Shown here: one piece after another, positions 20,892-32,545 of the stretch
How the letters are laid out: each line of letters starts with the position of its first letter
How positions within the stretch are numbered: the first letter of the stretch is position 1
From: Obelidium mucronatum
Lineage: Eukaryota > Chytridiomycota > Chytridiomycetes > Chytridiales > Chytriomycetaceae
Direction: 5' to 3'
Assembly (NCBI GenBank): GCA_025765595.1
Contig: JAIVFH010000067.1
Span: 124,001-188,000 of the forward strand
Length of the DNA: 64,000 nucleotides
Translations under genes and position numbers: made by a program
Notes under the pieces: generated by a model
The model's database searches: none
The model's input: the letters and a program-made list of their open reading frames with translations, nothing else
What the model was told of the DNA's origin: nothing

Positions 20892-22449
20892 TTAAACAAG
20901 CAACCAAAATGTATTCATTTTGCCTTTTCCCTGCAAAAAAAAGAACACAAAAAACTATTTTAAAGAACTGAAGGAATAAAAGTGTTCACTACCTTCACTT
21001 CGATTTCACCACGTTCATCGAATTCAAATTGCTCATCGCTTCCAATCTTTTCAATCACTTGTGTAGATACTTGAATCTTGCTTGGTTCGCCAGTTGTACA
21101 CATGCGCGAAGCAGTATTAATAGTATCACCAAAAAGACAGTATCTGCTCATTTTCGTTCCAATGACTCCCTGCATGGAAAATGAATGGGGAGCACAAATA
21201 AGAAAATCAACAAAAAAAAAAAACTCAACTGCATTTATAGCCCCAGAATGGATTCCGATTCTCAACCGAATTGGATATGGCCCAACAATATTCGTAAAGT
21301 CCATTGCCAAAACAAGTTTTTGAAGTTCAATCGAGCACGCAAGCGCTTGAATAGCACATTCGGCAATTTCTTGGTCAGTCTTTTCGTGAATCGAAGATAT
21401 CCCGCCTGCAACCATGTATGTGTCTGATACACTCTCAACCTTTTTTTGTGTGTGTTTGAGAGTTGCTTAAAACAAAATGCGAATTAAGTTTTCAGAAGAG
21501 CTACTGCATACCTTGTAGAGTTGCGGGTACTTTGCAATAACTTCGTCAAACTTTGTGTAAAGTACATTCAGAAGCTGCAGAATTTTGACTGGAGACACGA
21601 ATCCGACAAGCTTCTTGAATTCGTAAATGTCTTTTGTTTTTGTTTACCATTAGTGAGGGGGTGAGAAGCAACCAAAAAAAAACGAACACAAAAAACATTG
21701 TCTGACCAGTAAAAAACACTGTCACGCAATTAAACTGCTCAGGACCCGGAACTACACCGGTTTCAATCTGCTCCATAATGTGTCCTGGAAGCATCAGGCC
21801 GAGTAGATTCTGCGACACCGCAGTATCTGCACGCATCTCTTCAGACTGCAAATGAGTCTGCAATAGTTCTTTGTGTGTGTGTTTGTGTTTGTTGGAATAA
21901 CCGATTAGCCAAGAAAAAAGATTACCTTGCATTGCAGAAGCCTGCTCAACTTTAATTTGTTCAATCTCTTCTTCATGGTCTTTAAGTAGATCCGAAACTT
22001 TTCGACGATGCTCCTTTGTTTTGATACTAATGGCACTTCTCTGAAGCTGTCTCAATTCCGCAAGTACCTTCTTGTGATGGATCGTCAAATTCTTTAAACG
22101 CTCGTTCCCTGGAGTCAGTTAAAAAATATATATCAAGTTTTTCAGCCATGCCATCTTATTTAAAAAAACCGCCTTCCCAAACCTGATTCTGTGAGAAGCA
22201 CAAACTCCTTTTCATGTTCCGTCATTACTTGAGTCACTTTATTCATTGCGCTATTCTTTTCGGTTTCATTGGGTACTTTTGCTGCTGCTCCCTCTGGATC
22301 ATCGTGGAGGGAAGAGTTGGATCCACCAGCAATTGAACTTCCCATCGATTCGCTGTTTCCTTCACTTTCGTTTTCGTTCATATTATCTGTGGCCGAGAAG
22401 TCACCAACAATAATGGGGTGGTCTGCTAGAAGCATCTATAAGAAACAAG

Positions 22450-22480
<31 letters not shown>

Positions 22481-23833
22481 ATGGTCGAAATTACGTAAAA
22501 GGCGCATTTGTTTCCAAAACCTTCTCTCTTGCTCTCATGGCAGCTCGCTGAGTCTTTGCAAGAGTCTTGTCTTGCCTACGCTGCAAACGTGCATGCCCGG
22601 CTTTAATATCTTTTTGCTTTTCAAGCAACAACCCTGCTTCCAAGTTGAATTTTTGTCTTTCGATTCCAGCAGTCATTTCATGTACTTCGACAAGCTGTTT
22701 CTCAACGAGATCGTATTCTTCGATGCGGTGGGAGCTCGTGAGGTCTTCGATTTCTTCCATATTCCGGATTTCAAGGTCGTTCACCTTGTGGATTGGTTAG
22801 TGGGCGGTTGGTAGTGGTGTTTTTTGGTGGTATGGGTGTAGTTGCGGGGGTGTGATGGTGGGTTAGATATTGTGAAACAATCAGCAGATCCAAGCAGGGG
22901 TGTGTCCTACTTCTCCCAGTTGTCTGGCCTTATTCAGTTGAATTTCTCGAAGAAACTCGGACTCTAATAATATAGTTATTCGTCAGCAAAAGCAAATATT
23001 TTTGGCATGTGTGTGGTTGTTAAAATATAGTTTGAAAAAAAAAAAGTACCCTTTTGTTGGCGCATCGAAACTTGTTGGTTTTGAATTTCGTGTTCTCGTT
23101 TCATTCTTCTAACCACATTCTTGTCTTTGACGCTCTTGATTTCAATTGCTCGAATTTGACTGATTGTCTCTGCCATTCTTTGTTGGGACTGTAATAACTC
23201 ATTCCTGCGGAAGAAGGGGAAAGTATGTTAAAAAAAAAATAAGACTAGCAAAGAGGAAGGAGGATGCAAAAAAAAAAAAGAAAGAAAAAAACGAAGAAAC
23301 AAGTTTCGGTTTCTCAATAAAGAAAAAAAAGTTTGTGGTTGGACTCTTTTGTGATTGGTTGAGTTACCTTTCACGCCATTGTCTCTGTTCCAGATTCGCC
23401 AACCGAACCTGGAATGCAGCGCGCTTTTCACGAATCTTCAATTTGAACGTGGCTTCCCTTCCTCCCGACTCTTGCTGGAATAAAATCATTTTCTTGATTG
23501 ATGTTAGCTTGTTGATTAACGAATCAAGCTGTCTTTTCCGTTCCCAGCTGACTTGGGCATCTAACGCTTCAGAGGTCTGGCGCTTATCCACGGCAATCTG
23601 TTGGAAAAGCTGAGTGCTCAGTTGGTGTCGATTATCCTGCAGCTGGGCACTGAAGATTGTGGCTATAGAATGGTGGTCGCGTTTTTTTTAGTTGGCGCTT
23701 GATAACAACCATTGGCAGCACCTTCTTCATCCGCAAGCTTGGCAATCGCTTGCTGTGCCTTCAATTTTGTTTCCTTCACGTTTCGGCATCGGTTGACAGC
23801 TGCGCTCTGGCTGAACTTGACTTCCGAAGCCAT
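20892..23833 (-). CDS. Guanylate cyclase, paralogue 1 (coiled-coil plus class III catalytic domain)
   Basis: Predicted to convert GTP to cGMP. Twelve exons close in frame to 677 residues: 23833..23710, 23662..23368, 23204..23050, 22963..22911, 22784..22521, 22435..22183, 22108..21926, 21868..21707, 21630..21512, 21439..21230, 21169..20993, 20930..20892. Residues 1-440 are charged and helical (LANLEQRQWRER, KDHEEEIEQIK) and look like long coiled coils. The catalytic domain spans about 480-670. Metal ligands D497 (FFTDIYEF) and D542 (ESVSDTYMV), purine determinants E538 and C617 (RYCLFGDT), and N624/R628 (NTASRM) are all present. Glu/Cys is the GTP-selective pair. No transmembrane segment is seen, so it is probably cytosolic or peripheral. 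The last exon (GKGKMNTFWLLV) was placed by homology to paralogue 2. Confidence 0.88.
22450..22476. repeat. 27-nt poly-T tract in a cyclase 1 intron
   Basis: Plus-strand T27 (A27 in the minus-strand transcript) inside the intron between exons 5 and 6. Confidence 0.85.
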
Positions 23834-24013
23834 TCCAAACTTTTTTTTGTTCCAAAACAGAAAATTCTGCCATTGTACATTTTGTTATTGTGAGGAGGTT
23901 GCGACAAGAGATCAAAATGCGATGCATTATTAATCCATTAATCCAAAAGATTAAAGTAGTCGTTTTATTTTGATTGCAAAATCAATCCCAAAAACAAACG
24001 TTAACTCGTCCAA

Positions 24014-25295
24014 TCACTGACGTACTTTCTGCTTCTCCATCTCCAGTCTCTGGTACAACATATAAAGAGCCATACTGTTAGATTCAGGCATTCCAGTCAC
24101 CGTAATCAAACGTTCAGTAGCACCCGCAACAGGGTCTGCAATCTTGATGTTGCACCCAGTTCGAGTTCTGATTTCATTGATTTTGCTTCCTCCTTTTCCA
24201 ATAATCGCTCCCACCATTTCATTTGGAATGTAAATTTGCTGAACAGACATTGCACCCGCCGGCATTCCAGGAGTCATTGGGCCAAGTCCTCCTGCACTGG
24301 CAGGGCCTCCTGGCATCATACCATACGGAGCATAAGCGGCACCAACGGGAGGCATTGGGTAGTACGGGTTGGGTGCCATTTGGCCATATGGATGCTGCGC
24401 TTGGTGGGGTTGTGACGAGCGGGACGGTTGGGCTGAAGAAGAGGAGCCGCCGCTACCACGAGGAGCAACCTGGCCAGTGATAAGGCCTGGAATTGGCTTG
24501 TAGAGGATTGTTCCGGTTGTTCGTTCAAGATGTTCTTGCAAAACAGCACCAATGTGGTAGGTTGCAATATGAATGGAGTCAATAACACCTGACACGATAA
24601 CCACCCGTTCAGTAGAGTGAGGCAAAATTTCCTCAGTAGCAGTCAGCTTTGAACCAGACGCTTCTTGGATTTCCTTGATTTTAGCACCCGCTTTTCCAAT
24701 GATGGATCCCATTCGGACATGTGGAACCAAGACTTTCATTGAAAGTGGTCGCTGCTTGACATCTTCCATTCCAGGACCGGTAACTGGCTGCTCCTCAACA
24801 ATCTTTGTCGCACACAGTGCAAATGCCTGAATAAAATGACAGAGTTTAGGCGGAGGAGAAAATAAACCACCTAAAAACTACAAAAAAAATACTACACCTT
24901 TGCAATGGTGTCCAAAGGACCAACAATAGTCAAAACACGCTCCGCAGCACCAGACACGTTTTCACTGACAGTTACTTTCGCACCTGATGAGTCACGGATA
25001 TCAGCCACGTTCTTTCCGTTCTTCCCAATGATCATCCCTGGTTCCGAGTGTTTAGAAAATAAATGACTCAATACGATAAGCATCACTCACCAGCTTCCTT
25101 CATGCTAATTATGGCACGCATCGACATTTGCTTGACAAGCTCGTCTCCTGTAGGAGCGGCTGCCTGGCCAGGCCCACCGGCCGGGTCGGCCACTGCTTGT
25201 CGCTTGAAGCGGGAGTTTCGCTGATCTTCAGTATCCGACGATTCATCATCAAGAGACCGTTTGCGGTCAGGTGAAGCTGCTAACAGGTCACTCAT
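24014..25295 (-). CDS. Triple-KH RNA-binding protein (PCBP/Rnc1-like)
   Basis: Exons 25295..25091, 25037..24898, 24826..24014 close in frame to 385 residues. Three KH domains carry intact GXXG loops: GKNG 73-76, GKAG 159-162, GKGG 325-328. A Gly/Pro/Tyr/Met-rich linker (about 210-300) separates KH2 from KH3. Size and layout match poly(C)-binding proteins and fission yeast Rnc1, which bind C/U-rich mRNA and affect stability or translation; the target here is unknown. The start is set at 25295 (MSDLLAASPDRKR), since upstream in-frame codons read as non-conserved leader. An acidic/basic N-terminus (DRKRSLDDESSDTED) precedes KH1. The gene sits between the two cyclases on the same strand. Confidence 0.9.
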
Positions 25296-25708
25296 GTTAA
25301 ACGTATGAGGATATTTGGAGTTTTTGAGTTTTTGGTGGTGGTGGTTGGCAAGGAAGGAAGGACTGGACAAAGAGAACGGAAAGAAGAGATGGGTTAGGGG
25401 CAGGAACGACAGAAACACAAGTCTATAAAGCAAGTTGGGCAAGAGGTAATAGCATCTATTGGCCATTAGGGCCTGTGGCCTCCCACTGCCGCTATCACTC
25501 AGCATGTTCCTTACACAGCCAGGTCCGGAAGGGCAAAGATTGATTATATGTGACAGAGAGAGAGAGAACGGGCGGCAGGTGGTGAAGGCTGAAACAGAAG
25601 CTTAGGTTATCGTGAGAAAACACACCTTCGTTTGCTTGATGAGAAAAAAAGGAAATTTTCTTTATTGCCACCCAGAAGGAAATCATATAGTTGCCTCACA
25701 AAAAACTG
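25296..25708. other. 5' leader and promoter of the KH gene; 3' flank of cyclase 2
   Basis: Pyrimidine-rich on the minus strand, with an AG dinucleotide run near 25554-25566. No gene is supported. Confidence 0.5.
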
Positions 25709-28131
25709 TCAAGTAAGGAGCCAATAAGTAGTCATAGATCCCTTGCCCTTGACCTGGATTACTCCTCTCTCTTCAAATTCAAAGCTGTCGTCGTCGCCCA
25801 AAGCGCCAATTGTCTGCGCTGATACTTGGATCCTGCCTGCTTCTCCGGTCGTACACATACGAGAAGCGGTATTTACCGTATCTCCGAATAAGCAATAGCG
25901 GCTCATTTTTGTTCCAATGAGTCCCTGATAATAGAGTAAGTAAATCGAGGTTAGCTTGCTGTGAAAGCTTACCGCATTAAGAGGCCCAGAGTGTATTCCA
26001 ATTCGCAGTTTAATTGAGTGATCTCCAACAATATCTGAAAGTTTCATGGAATCTACAAGTTTTTGGAGCTCGATTGCACACGATAGAGCCTGTCGAGTGC
26101 ATTCTGCTACCTCCTCGCGAGACTTTCCTGCATCAGCTCCCAAACCAGCAGCAACCATGTACGTATCTGAGACTGTTTCAACTTTGTATAAACATGCGTG
26201 TCTTGCGATTACATTGTCAAATTCGGTGTAAAGGGCATTCAACAGCTTGAGAATCTGAACCGCATCGATTTGTCCAACTAGCTTCTTGAATTCGTAAAGG
26301 TCAGTGAAAAACAGCGTGGCGCATTCGAACTGCTCGGGATCTGGAACCACACCCAATTCAATCTTTTCAATAATATGAGCTGGCAACATTGTACCCAACA
26401 AGTTTTGAGATACTGCTGTGTCGGCACGCATTTCTTCGGAGTGCAAGTGGTTTTCCATAAGTTCTATTCCGCGGTAGAGAGTTAAGCTTTGGACAAATTA
26501 ATGAACAAAAAACCGATTTACCCTTCATTGACGCCGATTGATCAATCTTGATTTGTTCAATTTCTTCTTCGTGGTCTTTAAGCAGCTCTTGAATCTTCCT
26601 ACGGTGCTCTTTAGTTTTTTGACTGAGAAAAATCCTGTGCTGCTGCTTCAGTTCTGTGACAATCTTCTTGTGGTGCATTGCAACACCCCTGTTTCTTTCA
26701 TTTCCAGTCTCAACCATAAGCAACATTTCCTTTTCAGCCTCAGATAGAACTTTTGTGTCCTTGTTTAAAGCGCTGTTCTTTTCCGCCTCAGTCTTCTTCT
26801 CATTTTCTGCACCATCTGCGTCATGCAGAGACAAGTTGGAACCACCAGAGCGCGAAGTGCCTTCACTTTGGGAATCAGCAACACTTTCATCTTCGTTTCC
26901 AAAGGCCTGGGCCATTGACTCATCCCCTTTGATGATGGGGTTTTCGGATATCAGGATCTGTTATGAATCTTCAGTAAGTTCCACGAGGAGAGCACCCGCA
27001 CAGAGAAAACAAGACAAAAGTACCTTTTCACGTGTTCTAGTGGCGGCCCGGTGTGCCTTGGCCAACGCGGCCGCCTGTTTTCTTTGTGCACGCTGAAGCG
27101 ATGACTTGATGCTCTTTTGCTTGTCGAGCAATTGGGAGGCTTCCAGTTTACACTTTTGACTTTCAAGGGCAGACTCGAGTTCCCCTTCAACAAGAAGTTG
27201 CTTGGACACCAAATCAAACTCCTCGTGGCGCTGTTGGGTAACAATGTCTTCAATCTCTTCCATATTACCGATTTCCAAATCATTGAGTTCTCCCATTTGT
27301 CTCGCCTTGCAAAGCTGGAGCTCGCGAAGAAACTCGGATTCTGTGCATCGTTGTTTAGGAAAGTTAATACGTTGAGAGAACAAAGAAACAGGTGGAATGT
27401 TATCGGGGGGGCTCTTTCAAAATAAACCTTTTTGTTGGCGCATCGATGCTTGCTGGGATTGAATCTCATTGTCGCGTTTCATGCGGCGAGCCTTGTTTTT
27501 GTCTTTGATTCCCTTGATTTCAATTGCACGAATCTGACTAATGGTATCTGCGAGACGTGTCTGAGATGAATTGAGTTCATTTCTGTGGTGTGTGTGTGTG
27601 TGTCCGTGTTAATGTTGCGAACAATGGGGGGGAAAAATGGCCACCTTTCAGCCAATTGCCGTTGTTCCAATCTAGCCAACCGAGCTTGAAAAGCCGCCCG
27701 CTTCTGTCTAATGCTCGACTTGAACGCAGCCTCGCGTTCGCGGGCTTCTTCTTGAAACTGTAAAAGCGCCTTCATTGCCGACAGTTTTTCTACAAAGTGA
27801 TTCAGCTGCTCCTTGCGACCCCAGCTGACTTCCGCATCGCTTGCTTCTGCATTTTGCCGCAAATCGACAGCTGTTTGTTCCAAGATTTGTGTATGGAGCT
27901 GGTGACGCGCTTCATCAAGGTTCGCACTATATATTGTCACTGGGATAATAAATAAATAAAAAATAATAAAAATTGAGTGTCAGCACCGCTCCAAGAAAAA
28001 AAAAATCAAGTGTGGGGGGGACCTTCTTCGTCAGCAAGCTTTGCAAGAGCATGTTGGGCCTTGAGTTTCGTTTCCTTTATATTTCTGCACCGGTTCACAG
28101 CGGCACTCTGACTGAATTTAGCTTCTGCCAT
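25709..28131 (-). CDS. Guanylate cyclase, paralogue 2 (coiled-coil plus class III catalytic domain)
   Basis: Predicted GTP-to-cGMP cyclase, 672 residues in seven exons: 28131..28023, 27939..27645, 27582..27428, 27340..27024, 26957..26522, 26463..25973, 25924..25709. Same architecture as paralogue 1, with about 440 residues of helical, coiled-coil-like N-terminus before the catalytic domain. Metal ligands D492 (FFTDLYEF) and D537, purine pair E533 and C612 (RYCLFGDT), N619/R623 (NTASRM) are intact. Exon lengths sum identically to groups of exons in paralogue 1 (317 = 53+264; 436 = 253+183; 491 = 162+119+210; 216 = 177+39), which confirms both models. A 48-nt intron at 25925-25972 has no stop, so retention would insert 16 residues. 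No membrane span. Confidence 0.9.
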
Positions 28132-28569
28132 TCTTTTTTTTTTTTTTTTTTTGGATGTTGAGTTGGGCAAGTTTTTCCCGTAAACAATGAGAGCCCGCGA
28201 TCCCCTATTTTTTTTTTTTTTCGATTGTCCCCTTCTCTCCAACCAATCAAAAAGCCGGGTTAATAAACAAACACCTTTTTCTATTTTCGTTTTTTCTTTA
28301 TAGCCCATAAATCTTCAAAAAGTTTTTATTGAGTGTTGGTTCTTCAACAGCAAAACTAAAACGAGAACTTATGGGGGCGAGAGTTTAAGAGGCACAGTAA
28401 AATTCAGGGGTGACGGATGTGAGATGGAAAGAAAACGAAATTGGAAGAGCGGGTATGAGGTGAAGCAAAAATGAAAGAAAAAATGACAAAAAAAAAACTA
28501 GGGTTTCAGTCGCTTGAAAAACTCGAGAACATGTTTGAAACCTTCTCCTAGTATCTTCTTATCATCCCT
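28132..28569. other. Intergenic: cyclase 2 promoter and 3' flank of the cell-wall protein gene
   Basis: T-rich tracts at about 28134-28152 and 28208-28220 lie just upstream of the cyclase 2 start. No gene seen. Confidence 0.5.
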
Positions 28570-28914
28570 TTACGCCATGAAGGCAATGGCTCCAATGATG
28601 ACAGCACCAACAGCGACTTGGGAAGCTCCAGAGTAGACTTGGGTTTGTGGGGCAACAGACGCAGTGGTGGTGGAAACTGGGACGTATGCAGCAGTGGTGG
28701 TGGTGGCGGCAGCAGCATCGGTGGTGGTAGTGGCAGCAGCATCAGTGGTGGCAGCGGCAGTGGTAGTCGCAGCGGCGGTGGTAGTAGTAACAGCGGCAGT
28801 GGTGGTGGTAGCAGCGACGGTAGTGGTGGTAGTGGCAGCATCAGTGGTTGGAGCGGCAACGGCCAAAGAAGCCATGATGGCAACAAGGGCGGCAATAGAC
28901 TTGATCACTTGCAT
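28570..28914 (-). CDS. Small secreted Thr/Ala-rich protein, probable GPI anchor
   Basis: 114 residues in one exon. The N-terminus MQVIKSIAALVAIMASLAVA is a signal peptide with likely cleavage after AVAA. The centre is a Thr/Ala repeat (TTTTAAATT-type blocks), a heavily O-glycosylatable mucin-like stalk. The C-terminus (SGASQVAVGAVIIGAIAFMA) is a hydrophobic tail after small residues, as in GPI-anchored cell-wall proteins. The start is taken at the Met of the signal peptide. The GTG/GCA trinucleotide-type repeat makes length variation likely. No enzyme domain. Confidence 0.75.
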   Translation of the reverse strand: MQVIKSIAALVAIMASLAVAAPTTDAATTTTTVAATTTTAAVTTTTAAATTTAAATTDAAATTTTDAAAATTTTAAYVPVSTTTASVAPQTQVYSGASQVAVGAVIIGAIAFMA

Positions 28915-29312
28915 ATTTAGATTTGGGATGGTTTTGTGAAGGGTTTTTTCTTTTTCATCCAACCCTTTTTAGCTGCGGGCATCACGTCAAAATAATAAGG
29001 GGGAGATTTTTTCGCCCCTTATTTGCGAAATTCAAAAAAAAAAAAAAAAAACAAGAAAACAATTCACGTGACGTTGTCCACATCTTCTTGGCGACCCCAC
29101 TTTGTTTCATCTTGAATTTGAGCGGTCCGATCTGCACTAGAATCGCTGGGGTGGAGTTTCTTCGTCTGCCAAAGTCGACAAATATATTCAGAGCAAGGAC
29201 GAATGATGACAAAATAACAATAATAAAAGATGATAACAACATAGAACAGTCACAAGCAAGGGGTTGCACGCAAAAAAAAAAAGGCATGCACACACACACA
29301 CAAAAAAACAAA
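28915..29312. other. Promoter of the cell-wall protein gene and 3' flank of the SH3 gene
   Basis: Contains poly-A runs (29035-29051, 29272-29282) and a CA repeat near 29288. No gene seen. Confidence 0.5.
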
Positions 29313-32300
29313 TCATCCCTCCCAAACAAGCGGCCCAGCCTGACTATAACAACGAAAACAACGCTCATGCTCTACCCACAACTTTGCACCCCGACGATGT
29401 GAATACGCTACATGCGCCGACGGAGGCATTTCAACTTCTGCGGAACCAGCCAATGGCCGATACGTTGTCAAACCGTCCTTGATTAAATTGAATCGAGTTT
29501 CATACTGGCAAAGAAATCTCCAGTCGTTGGGGATATCGATTTGATGGCTCTATTACAATTTTTTTTTTTTAGAAAAACCAGAGAAAGGCAAAAAAAAAAA
29601 AGTTTTAATTGTTGTTGATGAAGGAAGGGGGGGTCCAAAACTCACGATGCTTTCATTGAACCACTTTCCAAGCGGTCGACCATCTTCGACAGCAGTATTG
29701 TTCTGAGACAAGAGGCAATGTAATGGAACGAATCCTTCATCTCCTGTATTACGGTTAACTCCTTTCGCCCAACCATCGACATATGACACTCTAGAAAAAA
29801 AAACCCCCCCAATAAGAAACAAAACAACCAAAAAAAAAAAAAATTAAACATAAAACTACTCAACTGTACATCAACAATATCACCAATCGACAGCTTGATT
29901 TCATCTCTCCTCAAACCTTCCAAGTAAGGATAAATAACCCGATACCTTCCGGAAAATTCATTCAATGGCAAGAAACGCCCTTGTTCATCAAGACCGTGCT
30001 CCAACTCCTTCTTCATTTGGTCTTCCTTCTTGTGTTCTTGGTTGATTGGAATCGCAGACACGGGATCAGAATGAAAATCGTCACTGGTGACTTGTGGTAT
30101 CGGATTCTTCTTGTTGTTTTTGTTGTCGTTGACGCCGACTTCAGCCACAGAGGGTTGTGTACCATCAACGGCTGCAACGGGAACGACGCATGCTGGGTCT
30201 TCTTCTTCTTCAACCATTGCTTCTGCATCGTTGATTGGCTTGTTTTGAACTTCCCATTGTGGAGACAAAAGACCGGCACCAATGGCTTCTGGTGATGCGT
30301 CTTCAATTGGAATTGTAATGATGGAAAGGCGGCGAGCAGTGCTGGTGGCAGTTACAACCAATGACGAATCAATGTCCATTCCTTTCGACACTTCCAAAAC
30401 TGGATCCAATACAGCGGCGACTTCTATTTCAACAGCCTCAGCCGCTATGGCAACTTCTGATTCCACCTCTTCAATGGCTACGGCTGCTGCTGTTGATACT
30501 TCTGGTACTGCCACCACCGCAGCTTCCACAGCGATAGAAGTGGCATTTTTCTTTTTCTCGGCTTCTTCTTCTATTCCCGCCATCATTGCATCTTGCGCCA
30601 TCTTATTTAATTCCTCAGCCGTAAACTTTGGATGTTTCTGAGCCGACACAGACGGCCCCGGTTTCCCAAAAACACTTCCAAAGAACCGTGAGGACCGCTT
30701 CTGCAGCGGCTTGGGACTCGATGGACTGCTCGCACTAGTTGGGGAATACGCCGACAGATCACTGTACGACGTTGCCTTGACAATAATACCACTTTCTCCC
30801 TTCTTTTCACCACCACCGCCACCACCACCACTGCTTCCTCCTCCACTACCGCTCTGTGATGACACCTCCTTCTTTGTAGCCATCGAATCTGCGATCGCAG
30901 CAACCATTTGCCCAACCCTCCACCCCCGTGGAACCCTCGGCAAACCCCACGAATAGATTTGATTCCCCTTCGAAACAAGCACAACCGGAACATCCAGAAC
31001 CAAAACATCTTGCTCCCCAACGCGAACAGCACTAAGCGGCTGCAACTGATCCAACGTTTCCGCAACAGACGACAGATTCGACACTCGGACACTGATTCTC
31101 AGGATATGCAGGATTTCTATGGGGAGTTTGTTTTGGGCCGTGTCGGGGAGGGAGGGGCATGGGACAGCGTCTTCTGGGATTGTGAAATGGAAGCGGCGGG
31201 GTTGCGGGGCTCCCATGGGGTCAAAGAGGTCGGATATGGATGCGTTGGAGTTGTTCCAGGTTTCAGTGTGGAGGCGCACTGCGATTGCGGCGCTTGGTGG
31301 GCGTTGGTAGTCGGGCAGTTTGGAGGGTAGTTGGAAGTGGATGTGGGTAATTAGAGATGCTGTGATTGAGTGGATTCGAGTGTCAATGTAGAGAGGTGGT
31401 TTTGGTTTGATTGCCATTGTGAAAGGAATCTTGAAAATGGTTTTTGTTAGAAAAGGCTTGAAATCTAAAACAAATTGTAGAAAACGTTTTACAAAATTTA
31501 CCTGGTCGCCAATGTAATGATGAAGTCTAGAGACATCTAAATCGTAGAGCAGCATATTTTTATCCACAATATGGCGAACATCAGCGGGCGGATCGAGGGT
31601 ACGCAGAATAGGATCAAGGGGATCCCTTCGTGGGAAAGAGAATGGAGATACTTTTGCAGACTCTTCAGAAACGGAGCATGGTACAGCCAAGTGACCAGCG
31701 TTGGAAAAGGTCAGTGGTCGCGGTTGATTTCTCTAAATTAAAAACGCAAGATCAAAAGAAGTGTTCAATTCGAGTTTGCAAAAAACACTCACCAGTACAG
31801 CCGCGCGAAGTCCGGATGGAGCCATTACAGTAACAGGAATCACGAATTTCTTAATTTCATCACCCCCCTCCAAAGTGCTGCAAGTGGCAGTGACAGTCAA
31901 GGTGTAAGAGCACTTTGCGTGCATTGGAACGGGAGAAGTGAATAGGCCCAGTTTTTCAGTGTTTTTTGGAGTATCCAGCGAGGGTGGAGCAGACACTGGA
32001 ATGCTAATGACGGCAGGAATACCATGCTCTATGTTACAATGGGGTTGTTTTCGGGTAATTGGGACAGTTGGTTCAGCGGTGTTTGTTTCAAAATGGATGC
32101 GAGTGCATTCACCTCCTCTCAGAAGGGTTCCTTCGTAGACATCTTGCGACACTGCGGCGACAGCTTTTGCAGCCTCCATGTTGCTGTCAAACAAAGAGCC
32201 CCAAGAAAGTCAGATCACAATTTGACAAGAAGCTAAACAAGCAACACAGCACCAACCCCTCGATGATCGGCGTCAGCGCCTCGCCGCTGTGCGGATCAAA

Positions 32301-32495
32301 CACCGGCGGGCGCGGACGCCACACACAGCGCCAGTGGCCGTTAAGCGCCAGCGCCAGGCGCAGACAGCGCACGGTTGCGCCCAGCGACACGTACACGTGG
32401 CCCTTCAGCACGGCGCCCGCCTCGACAAAGCAGGCGGCGTCCTGCAGCGTCTTGCCGTCCTGGATGAACACGACAGTGGCAATGGCTGGTTTCAT
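29313..32495 (-). CDS. Arrestin-like protein with C-terminal SH3 domain
   Basis: Exons 32495..32257, 32183..31793, 31732..31502, 31429..29865, 29790..29646, 29549..29313 close in frame to 935 residues. Residues 1 to about 370 resemble an arrestin fold (beta-rich; AGAVLKGHVYVSL, then MHAKCSYTLTVTATC); this call is moderate. The middle is low complexity (Gly-rich GGGSSGGGGGGG, Ala/Val/Glu-rich). Residues about 785-840 form an SH3 domain (YRVIYPYLEGLRRDEIKLSI, VDGWAKGV, GDEGFVPLHCL), split by an intron with donor GTTGAG. The tail exon (NDWRFLCQYETRFNLIKDGL) looks coding but is unassigned. Probably a cytosolic adaptor linking cargo or receptors to proline-rich partners. The first exon is GC-rich. 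It is divergently arranged with CLP1. Confidence 0.72.
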
Positions 32496-32545
32496 GTTCA
32501 CTTTATTTTTTGTTTGTTTATTATTATTACATTCGCTGAGGAGAA
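32496..32545. promoter_or_regulatory. Compact bidirectional promoter
   Basis: Only about 50 bp separate the start codons of the arrestin-like/SH3 gene (minus) and CLP1 (plus). The spacer is AT-rich (TTATTATTATTAC) between two GC-rich first coding exons. Any promoter must overlap transcribed sequence on both sides. Confidence 0.55.

Noticed and set aside
20893..20992. Cyclase 1 ending by read-through after EIEVK with a short divergent tail
   Set aside because: Splicing to the exon at 20930-20892 gives GKGKMNTFWLLV, matching the paralogue's C-terminus; read-through does not.
25440..25545. Possible SRP RNA apical hairpin (CAGGTCCGGAAGGG)
   Set aside because: The GGAA-capped stem resembles SRP domain IV, but the AGCA side of the symmetric loop and flanking helices are missing, and it lies in the leader of the KH gene.
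28618..28939. Gly/Ser- or Val/Ala-rich proteins on the plus strand
   Set aside because: Repeat-driven antisense shadows of the secreted Thr/Ala-rich protein.
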